Assembly: GCA_900542045.1 (NCBI GenBank)
Contig: UQMI01000060.1
Location: forward strand, 1 to 19,670
Source of the DNA: an uncultured Blautia sp.
Lineage (GTDB): Bacteria > Bacillota > Clostridia > Lachnospirales > Lachnospiraceae
Length of the DNA: 19,670 bases
Direction of reading: 5' to 3'
Positions 13,846-19,670 of this stretch are shown here, piece by piece. The notes beneath the pieces were generated by a model. That model ran no database searches and had not been told where the DNA came from. It saw only the letters and a program-made list of their open reading frames with translations. The position numbers and the translations under genes were made by a program. How positions within the stretch are numbered: the first letter of the stretch is position 1; each line of letters starts with the position of its first letter.

Positions 13846-14652
13846 ATGCTGACAGCAACGCGAGGCCCGTATGTGCTGGTGATCCAGCAGGACGATTCCC
13901 CATCTAATCCCCGTGAGGACGACAATTTTGGGAAAATGATCTGTTTTCACCGGCGCTATAACCTGGGCGATCACCATAATTACATTGACAAAGATGATTT
14001 TCTCCGGGATCTGTATCTGAAAACCGTGGGTGATGATGAACGGGGCGCCCACCGCTATGAGCGGGCTCTGGACCTGATGAATTATAAGATCAAAGCCCCT
14101 TTTGATTCCCCGGCTTATGAGCGCGAGGTGGATGAACGGCTGATGCGGGTGATCTCACAGAAATATCTAATGCTGCCGCTGTATCTTTACGACCACAGCG
14201 GCATTACCATGAACACCACAGGCTTTTCCTGTCCCTGGGACAGCGGGCAGGTCGGCTGGATCTACGCTTCCAAAGAAGATGCCCTCCGGGAGTTTGGCGG
14301 CAAATCCTTTACTGCCGCCACCCGGAAGAAAGCTGAGGATTGTATGCGCGGCGAGGTGGACTATTACGATTCCTACCTTCGCGGCGAGGCTTATGGTTAT
14401 GAACTGTATAAAGACGGCGAGCTGGAGGATAGCTGCTGGGGTTTTATCGGCAATTTTGAGGAAGCCTTAAAAGGTATTGAAGAATATCTGCCTGACGCGT
14501 GCGGCGGCATGACGGGCGAACTGGAGGAAAGGGATTCTCCCCGTTCCATGCTGAAAATGTTTCTCGACCATGCCCGCGTACAGGTAGCGCAGGCGGCTAA
14601 AGACTTTGAAAAGGCACCCCGCCAGCAATCCCTCCAAACGGAGGCCCGGTGA
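13846..14652 (+). CDS. ICE-conserved acidic protein of unknown function
   Basis: This 268-residue acidic protein is rich in aromatic residues and histidine. It begins LTATRGPYVLVIQQDDSPSNPREDDNFGKMICFHRRYNLGDHH, then LMRVISQKYLMLPLYLYDHSGITMNTTGFSCPWDSGQVGWIY and GEVDYYDSYLRGEAYGYELYKDGE. It contains neither membrane spans nor a nucleotide-binding motif. The pattern recalls a family seen in phages and ICEs of gut Firmicutes, but I know no characterised member. AGGAAGGAGG precedes the ATG by about five bases. It sits between DUF3846 and PcfB genes, so it may belong to the set of proteins prepared for transfer. Confidence 0.65.
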   Translation: MLTATRGPYVLVIQQDDSPSNPREDDNFGKMICFHRRYNLGDHHNYIDKDDFLRDLYLKTVGDDERGAHRYERALDLMNYKIKAPFDSPAYEREVDERLMRVISQKYLMLPLYLYDHSGITMNTTGFSCPWDSGQVGWIYASKEDALREFGGKSFTAATRKKAEDCMRGEVDYYDSYLRGEAYGYELYKDGELEDSCWGFIGNFEEALKGIEEYLPDACGGMTGELEERDSPRSMLKMFLDHARVQVAQAAKDFEKAPRQQSLQTEAR

Positions 14653-14687
14653 ATGCTGCTTATTATAAATGTGAAAGGAGGATGTGA

Positions 14688-15158
14688 TTGCAGGAAGAAC
14701 TTGAACGAAAGTCCATATCCGTTACCGTCCAGGCCACAAAACTGACGGGCCGCGTGATGAAGGCCGCGATTGCCGCCGCCTTGCGAAAAATTGAAAAAGA
14801 ACGCAGTACCCCGAAAGTGGGCAGGAACAGTATGCGCCGTCTTACCGCCCAGACGCCGGACGCCCATAAGATCGAGGTTGAGGACAGGATTCGCTCTTTT
14901 GAACGATATGCGAAAAAATATAAAGTCCGTTACCATGTGGAGAAAGATACCAGTGTTTCCCCGCCAAAGTGGACCGTGTACTTTAAGGCAAGCCAGGCCG
15001 ATGCAATCGAAGCCGCTTTCAAAAAGTACACGCAAAAGACAGTGAAGCGTGAAAACAGGCCGTCCCTTCTCTCTCAGCTATCGAAATTCAAGGAGATGGC
15101 AAAAAAGATGGCCCGCGATCCCGTAAAGAACAAGGAACACGGAGGGCCGGAACGATGA
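14688..15158 (+). CDS. PcfB-family conjugation protein
   Basis: This basic 156-residue protein opens QEELERKSISVTVQATKLTGRVMKAAIAAALRKIEKE and continues with KIEVEDRIRSFERYAKKYKVRYHVEKD and KWTVYFKASQADAIEAAFKKYTQK; this arrangement is that of the PcfB family. PcfB of pCF10 is an accessory protein that helps the coupling protein PcfC recognise the relaxosome. TTG at 14688 is preceded by AAAGGAGG at 14674-14681, and 35 bases separate it from the previous gene. Its stop overlaps the ATG of virD4 as ATGA, in line with the two working together. The lysine-rich tail (RPSLLSQLSKFKEMAKKM) may carry DNA- or partner-binding sites. The family call rests on recall of similar proteins. Confidence 0.78.
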   Translation: MQEELERKSISVTVQATKLTGRVMKAAIAAALRKIEKERSTPKVGRNSMRRLTAQTPDAHKIEVEDRIRSFERYAKKYKVRYHVEKDTSVSPPKWTVYFKASQADAIEAAFKKYTQKTVKRENRPSLLSQLSKFKEMAKKMARDPVKNKEHGGPER

Positions 15159-17008
15159 AGATGGCGGATATTCTGAAAAAGTATGTGCTTCCAAACCTTC
15201 CTTATCTTATATTCCTTTGGTTCTTTGCCAAGGTTGGCGAGGCGGTACGGCTGGCCCCAGACGTTGATGCTTCCACAAAGCTGCTGGGGCTGGCGGATGG
15301 CTTTACCCTGGCATTTCAGACTTCTATGCCCGGCGCGGCGGTTGACTGGCTGATCGGGCTGATCGGGGCCGCGGTGGTGCGGCTGGTGGTTTATGTGAAA
15401 GGGAAAAATGCTAAAAAGTACAGGAAGGATGTGGAGTACGGCTCGGCCCGATGGGGAACAAAAGCGGATATTGCTCCCTTTATGGACTCCAAGGCTGAAA
15501 ACAACATCATTCTGACCCAGACGGAGGGGCTGATGATGTCCGGCAGGCCTAAAAATCCGGCTTATGCCCGGAATAAAAATGTACTGGTCGTGGGTGGTTC
15601 CGGTTCCGGTAAAACTCGGTTTTTCATAAAACCGAACCTGATGCAGCTCCATTCCTCCTATGTGGTGACAGATCCGAAAGGGACTGTCCTGGTGGAATGT
15701 GGAAAGCTGCTCTCCCGCGGCGCTCCCAAGCTGGGCAAGGACGGAAAGCCCTTACGCAATAAGAAAGGCAAGATCATTTATGAGCCTTATCAGATCAGGG
15801 TATTCAATACGATCAACTTTCGGAAGTCGATGCACTATAACCCATTTGCGTATATCCACTCTGAGAAAGATATATTAAAGCTGGTTACAGTGCTGATCGC
15901 CAACACCAAAGGCGAGGGAAAATCCGGCGACGATTTTTGGGTGAAGGCCGAAACGCTGCTTTACACGGCGCTGATCGGTTACATCTATTATGAGGCTCCC
16001 AGGAACGAGCAGAACTTCTCCACTTTGGTAGAAATGATAAATGCCATGGAAGTCCGGGAGGATGATGAATCGTTCAAAAACGCGGTTGACCTTCTTTTTG
16101 ACGCTTTGGAGCAGAAAGACCCGGACCATTTTGCCCTCCGGCAGTATAAAAAATATAAGCTGGCGGCGGGCAAAACGGCTAAGTCGATCCTGATTTCCTG
16201 TGGAGCCAGGCTTGCGCCATTCGATATTGCGGAAGTCCGGGAGATCACCATGTATGATGAGTTAGAGCTGGATATGGTTGGGGACCGGAAAACAGCACTG
16301 TTTTTCATCATCTCCGATACAGACGCCACGTTCAACTTTCTGGTGAGCATGGCCTATACGCAGCTTTTTAACCTGCTTTGTGAAAGGGCAGATGATAAAT
16401 ATGGAGGCCGGCTGCCGGTGCATGTCCGCTGTCTGATCGACGAGGCGGCAAACATCGGGCAGATCCCAAACCTTGAAAAACTCATGGCAACAATCCGGTC
16501 AAGAGAGATCTCGGCCTGCCTGGTGCTGCAGGCTCAGAGTCAGCTAAAAGCGCTCTATAAAGATAATATGGATACCATCATCGGCAACTGCGATTCCAGC
16601 CTGTTTCTTGGAGGCAAGGAAGAAACCACCTTGAAAAGCTGGAGCGCCCTGCTTGGGAAAGAAACGATTGATATGTACAACACCAGCGTCACGAAAGGGA
16701 CGCAGGAATCCCACGGACAAAACTTTCAAAAATTGGGTAAAGATCTGATGTCCATGGACGAGCTTGCCGTGATGGACGGCGGGAAGTGTCTGCTGCAGGT
16801 GCGCGGCGTCCGGCCCTTCCTGTCCAGAAAGTACGATATTACAAAACACCCCAATTATAAGTATCTGTCGGATTTCAACCCGAAAAATACCTTTGATATA
16901 GAAAAATATCTGTCTACCCGCTTGCGGGTGAGGCCGGACGACCTGTTCCTCAACTATGAGATCAGCCCGTCCGAACTGGCGGAGGAATCCGCAGACAATA
17001 CCGAATAG
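15155..17008 (+). CDS. VirD4/TraG-type type IV coupling protein
   Basis: This 617-residue ATPase is the inner-membrane coupling protein that delivers the relaxase-DNA complex to the type IV secretion channel. Two membrane spans lie near residues 12-30 and 62-86. Walker A is GGSGSGKT (147-154) after KNVLVV, and Walker B is CLIDEAANIG (D429, E430). Downstream are SREISACLVLQAQSQLK and a sensor-like GNCDSSLFLGG, both typical of TraG/VirD4 proteins, as are YGSARWGTKADI and KGTVLVECGKLL earlier. The length is usual for the Firmicute subgroup. It is coupled to PcfB by an ATGA overlap. A terminator-containing gap of 244 bases separates it from maff2. The carboxy end is acidic and may contact substrates. 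The gene seems intact. Confidence 0.92.
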   Translation: MKMADILKKYVLPNLPYLIFLWFFAKVGEAVRLAPDVDASTKLLGLADGFTLAFQTSMPGAAVDWLIGLIGAAVVRLVVYVKGKNAKKYRKDVEYGSARWGTKADIAPFMDSKAENNIILTQTEGLMMSGRPKNPAYARNKNVLVVGGSGSGKTRFFIKPNLMQLHSSYVVTDPKGTVLVECGKLLSRGAPKLGKDGKPLRNKKGKIIYEPYQIRVFNTINFRKSMHYNPFAYIHSEKDILKLVTVLIANTKGEGKSGDDFWVKAETLLYTALIGYIYYEAPRNEQNFSTLVEMINAMEVREDDESFKNAVDLLFDALEQKDPDHFALRQYKKYKLAAGKTAKSILISCGARLAPFDIAEVREITMYDELELDMVGDRKTALFFIISDTDATFNFLVSMAYTQLFNLLCERADDKYGGRLPVHVRCLIDEAANIGQIPNLEKLMATIRSREISACLVLQAQSQLKALYKDNMDTIIGNCDSSLFLGGKEETTLKSWSALLGKETIDMYNTSVTKGTQESHGQNFQKLGKDLMSMDELAVMDGGKCLLQVRGVRPFLSRKYDITKHPNYKYLSDFNPKNTFDIEKYLSTRLRVRPDDLFLNYEISPSELAEESADNTE

Positions 17009-17015
17009 ATCCGCC

Positions 17016-17187
17016 GATTTGCAAAATCTTTTTTTCTTTCGGCGTGTCTTGTTTTTATGTCCATTTCAAGGAGGTGCCTATTGGTAAGGAGCCGTGATTC
17101 TCCTAAATTTACTCATACTCCGCAGGATATACGCCTGCGCTCGCCGCCCGCTGTTTGTTTAATTCCAAGCAACGGGCGGCTTTTTTT
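17016..17187 (+). terminator. structured gap between virD4 and maff2 with strong internal terminator
   Basis: A weak AT-rich hairpin with seven T follows virD4 (17016-17035). An isolated AAGGAGGTG at about 17070-17078 then precedes a TTG at 17081. Three hairpins follow: AGGAG/CTCCT over about 17085-17103, CGCAGG/CCTGCG (17121-17126, 17134-17139) and GCCGCCCG/CGGGCGGC (17143-17150, 17173-17180) with seven T at 17181-17187. The last is a textbook intrinsic terminator placed inside the transfer operon. The TTG frame would run across it to 17278, overlapping the maff2 start, but shows no recognisable protein; it may be a leader peptide or decayed gene. Confidence 0.65.
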
Positions 17188-17252
17188 CGTTTCTGGCCCA
17201 AAACGGCCACAACACTATCATTTTTCATTTGATAAGGAGGTAATTACCCTAT

Positions 17253-17465
17253 ATGAGTTTTTTCACTTCTGCTATTGATACCCTGCAGATTTTGGTTGTC
17301 GCGCTGGGCGCCGGTTTGGGCGCGTGGGGCGTTATCAATCTTTTGGAAGGATATGGTAATGATAACCCCGGCGCCAAATCACAGGGCATGAAACAGCTCA
17401 TGGCCGGCGGCGGCATCGCAGTGGTAGGGATGACACTGATTCCGCTTCTGTCGGGCTTGTTCTAA
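17253..17465 (+). CDS. Maff2-family small membrane protein
   Basis: This 70-residue protein has two hydrophobic spans, about residues 8-27 (TLQILVVALGAGLGAWGVINLL) and 49-69 (LMAGGGIAVVGMTLIPLLSGLF), joined by a hydrophilic loop GYGNDNPGAKSQGMKQ. This is the Maff2 family, found beside VirB6-like genes in Firmicute conjugative elements. Size and topology recall a VirB2-type pilin or channel subunit; that role is inference. AAGGAGG lies 12 bases before the ATG. The next gene starts six bases after its stop without a ribosome binding site, implying coupled translation. Confidence 0.85.
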   Translation: MSFFTSAIDTLQILVVALGAGLGAWGVINLLEGYGNDNPGAKSQGMKQLMAGGGIAVVGMTLIPLLSGLF

Positions 17466-17471
17466 TCGTCC

Positions 17472-18335
17472 ATGGACTGGTTATTTGGCTGGATCACAGA
17501 CTGGATAAAACAGGGCTTAATCGACGCCATCACAGGGCAATTTACGGGAATCTTTGAATCGGTCAACAACCAAGTAACCGATGTGGCCTCGCAGGTAGGC
17601 CAGACACCCCAGGGCTGGAATGGCGGTGTTTTCAGTATGATACAGACGCTATCGGAAACGGTAGTGCTGCCCATTGCCGGTATGATCTTAACTTTCGTGC
17701 TGGTCTATGAGCTGATCCAGATGATCCTTGAAAAAAACAACATGCACGAATTTGACACCTTCAACATTTTTAAGTGGGTGTTCAAGACTTTTGTTGCCAC
17801 CTATCTGCTCACCAACTGTTTTACGATTGTGATGGCCGTATTCGATGTGGCGCAGACAGTGGTGGCGAACAGTGCGGGGATCATCAACGGAAATCTGGAC
17901 GTGGCCGCGTCTATGACCGACCTGGAAACACAGCTTGAAGCCATGGGGATCTGGGAACTGATCGGCCTATGGCTGGAAACCAACATCATTAACCTGTGCA
18001 TGTGGATCTTGTCCATCGTGATTTTTGTGATCGTTTACGGCAGGATGATAGAGATCTACTTGACCGTGAGCATTGCGCCGATTCCTTTTTCCACACTTGC
18101 CAACCGCGAATGGGGAGCGATGGGCACCAATTACCTGCGCTCCCTGTTTGCCCTTGGCTTCCAGGGATTCCTGATCCTGATCTGTGTGGCGATTTATGCG
18201 GTGCTGGTACAATCCATCCCATCTTCCAGCAGCGTACATGCCGCGATCTGGGGCACAGCAGGCTATACGGTGCTGCTGGCCTTTGCTCTGTTTAAGACAG
18301 GCTCGTTATCTAAATCCATATTTAATGCCGGGTAA
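17472..18335 (+). CDS. VirB6/TrbL-like conjugal transfer channel protein (CD1112 family)
   Basis: This 287-residue polytopic membrane protein has the family's opening MDWLFGWITDWIKQGLIDAITGQFTGIFESVN, followed by about six membrane spans (near 65-85, 105-130, 165-190, 195-215, 235-255, 260-280). ISIAPIPFSTLANREWGAMGTNYLRSLFALGFQGFL-type residues around 195-235 match the TrbL/VirB6 group and specifically the CD1112 family. VirB6 proteins line the DNA path through the inner membrane. The end, FKTGSLSKSIFNAG, is close to the ending typical of the family, so the gene is complete or changed only in its last residue. Normally PrgI- and VirB4-like genes follow; here a recombinase gene does. Confidence 0.85.
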   Translation: MDWLFGWITDWIKQGLIDAITGQFTGIFESVNNQVTDVASQVGQTPQGWNGGVFSMIQTLSETVVLPIAGMILTFVLVYELIQMILEKNNMHEFDTFNIFKWVFKTFVATYLLTNCFTIVMAVFDVAQTVVANSAGIINGNLDVAASMTDLETQLEAMGIWELIGLWLETNIINLCMWILSIVIFVIVYGRMIEIYLTVSIAPIPFSTLANREWGAMGTNYLRSLFALGFQGFLILICVAIYAVLVQSIPSSSSVHAAIWGTAGYTVLLAFALFKTGSLSKSIFNAG

Positions 18336-18435
18336 TTAGTTATGCCGATAAAAATGTGATGAAGCCTGTAAAACCGCCATGCAAAACAAAAAGTATCGGT
18401 CTAATTCTAAGCTACTTCATCCTTTCTGATATAGT

Positions 18436-18458
18436 GTAGGTGATAGCAAGTCACCAAC
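18436..18458. repeat. inverted repeat with 7-bp spacer, candidate recombinase core site
   Basis: GTAGGTGA (18436-18443) and TCACCAAC (18451-18458) are inverted with one mismatch around the spacer TAGCAAG. This is the layout of a tyrosine recombinase core site. It lies 18 bases before the recombinase start codon. It could instead be an operator, as a TATAGT -10-like box (18430-18435) is next to it. GATGAAG/CTTCATC at about 18358-18420 form a further wide inverted pair. The gap 18336-18475 contains no gene. Confidence 0.4.
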
Positions 18459-18475
18459 CACAGAAAGGAGTCCCT

Positions 18476-19670
18476 ATGAAATTTGATGAACAAGGGTTCC
18501 GTCATCTCGTTGACGAAACCATCGCCACAATCATACGGTTAGGCACAACGTCCCATTCTGTGCTTGACCGTTACGAACGCTTTACTGAAATGCTGGTAGG
18601 ACACTTAAAAAGTCTGGATCAGCCGTTTGAACTGACGCTCTGCCTTGAATGGGTCAATTCTCTGGATCACGATCCGGCTTGTGTGCTTAGCGCATCCTAT
18701 GTTGACTGGAAAGCACTGCACAGGTTCGTCCATCTGCTGGCAGAACAGCAGGCCGGAACACTGACAGAATGGCGTCATTATCTGTGTTTCGCCCCGGAAC
18801 TTCCTGAAACTGATGAATATCAAAACATTCTTGCTGAATTTCAGGAAGTTATGAAAGAGGAAGGCAAATATCCGGCTACCATAAAGTCATACAGTTCCAT
18901 GGCCCGCAGGCTTCTTCTTTATCTGGAAAGCGCAGGTGTTACAAAGTTTTCCGATGTAAGAAACCAAAACCTTCTGGACTATTTCCAGACAGACCGGTTC
19001 AAGAACCGAAATCCGAAAGGCTTCCAGTCAGAATTGTGTGTCCTGAAAAAATTCCTGCGGTTTGCGACAGATGCCGGCTACACAGCCTGCCAGACTCTTC
19101 CGTATGCTCTGCCTAAAATCCGCCAGTCCAGAAACAAGATCATTACTACGATTGACGAAAAGGTAGAAGCAGACCTTCTGGAAGATGAGCCGGACAGCCT
19201 TGTCAACAAGAGGGATCAGGCGATTCTCCTGTTGGCACTGCACACCGGCCTCCGAAGCTGCGACATCCGGGCATTGAGGTTCTGCGACATCGACTGGGAA
19301 AAAGAGACCATCCATATCCGCCAGAAAAAGACGGGCGTTGACCTTGAAATTCCCATAGACAGCGCCACACAAAACGCCATTATTGATTACATCCTGAACG
19401 AGCGCCGGGATTGTGAGCAGGAATATATTTTTGTCACGTCCGTAGGCCCGATAAAAAAGCTGGCCCGCAGGCATTACAGGATGAAATACCGCACACAGGG
19501 AACGGAATCCTATGAAAATCTTCCGCACGATGGCCTCCACATTTACCGGCGCACTTTTGCATCGCGGCTTTTGCAATCAGGAACGCCGTTACCACTCATT
19601 TCCGAAATGTTAGGACATATCGACAAAAACTCTGTCCGCGTGTATCTCTCAACGGATGAAGCAAAAATGA
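18476..19670 (+). CDS. tyrosine recombinase (site-specific integrase), runs off the window
   Basis: The 398 codons inside the window encode a phage-integrase-family recombinase with an unusually long amino-terminal extension (about 120 residues) before the SAM-like core-binding domain (about 120-210, with YPATIKSYSSMARRLLLYL). The catalytic set is complete: R260 in LHTGLRSCDIRAL, K near 285 in IRQKKTGVD, H355 and R358 in HIYRRTFAS, H381 in MLGHIDKNS and the nucleophile Y390 in VRVYLST. The reading frame is still open at 19670. AGAAAGGAG precedes the ATG by about eight bases. Recombinases of this build often stand first in groups of two or three adjacent recombinase genes (Tn554-like and recombinase-in-trio elements), so more may lie to the right; this cannot be seen here. 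Confidence 0.88.
   Translation, partial: MKFDEQGFRHLVDETIATIIRLGTTSHSVLDRYERFTEMLVGHLKSLDQPFELTLCLEWVNSLDHDPACVLSASYVDWKALHRFVHLLAEQQAGTLTEWRHYLCFAPELPETDEYQNILAEFQEVMKEEGKYPATIKSYSSMARRLLLYLESAGVTKFSDVRNQNLLDYFQTDRFKNRNPKGFQSELCVLKKFLRFATDAGYTACQTLPYALPKIRQSRNKIITTIDEKVEADLLEDEPDSLVNKRDQAILLLALHTGLRSCDIRALRFCDIDWEKETIHIRQKKTGVDLEIPIDSATQNAIIDYILNERRDCEQEYIFVTSVGPIKKLARRHYRMKYRTQGTESYENLPHDGLHIYRRTFASRLLQSGTPLPLISEMLGHIDKNSVRVYLSTDEAKM

Overview
The window looks like a chromosomal region of a gut Firmicute, most probably a Lachnospiraceae member (Blautia/Dorea/Roseburia type). This is inferred from strong AAGGAGG ribosome binding sites, moderate GC, the YhgE/TetR pair, and a conjugation module of the PcfB-VirD4-Maff2-CD1112 type that is common in that family. 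No rRNA, tRNA or CRISPR array was seen. The dominant theme is mobile elements stacked on one another, with at least three unrelated tyrosine recombinases, of which two are broken.

Left flank (1-1500). An AT-rich stretch with two terminator-like hairpins and a 13-bp direct repeat is followed by three gene fragments on the minus strand. They are the amino-terminal two thirds of a XerC/D-like recombinase with a poly-T frameshift (882-1468), the amino-terminal part of a MobV (Mob/Pre) relaxase that keeps its HxDExTPHxH motif (453-885), and an unrecognised carboxy-terminal fragment (271-458). They are joined directly end to end, like deletion scars.

Host-type pair (1617-5696). A very long YhgE/Pip-type membrane protein (minus strand, with its own terminator and a consensus promoter) is transcribed divergently from a TetR-family regulator. 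The 200-bp intergenic region holds a palindrome and repeated GTCTAT words as candidate operator.

Degraded mobilizable element (5695-7196, minus strand). This contains the last ~60 residues of a second tyrosine recombinase, a MobC-like relaxosome protein that overlaps it, and a RecA-fold AAA ATPase that stops inside the T-tract of the tetR terminator.

Integrative conjugative element (about 7200-18335, plus strand, higher GC). A non-coding leader with three hairpins precedes a compact polycistron of 13 genes: an unknown protein, a DUF6017 initiator-like protein with a GATAG repeat cluster, a DUF3991/TOPRIM protein, two small regulators or unknowns, an LPD1 polyvalent protein with an HEWWH zincin motif, several ICE-conserved unknowns including DUF3846, PcfB, the VirD4 coupling protein, Maff2 and a VirB6/TrbL-like channel protein. 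Overlapping GTGA and ATGA junctions and gaps of 0-35 bases suggest translational coupling. A strong terminator sits inside the operon between virD4 and maff2.

Right end (18336-19670). Immediately after the VirB6-like gene, where PrgI and VirB4 genes would be expected, a third tyrosine recombinase begins and runs off the window. This indicates either a later insertion into the transfer operon or a rearranged end of the element.
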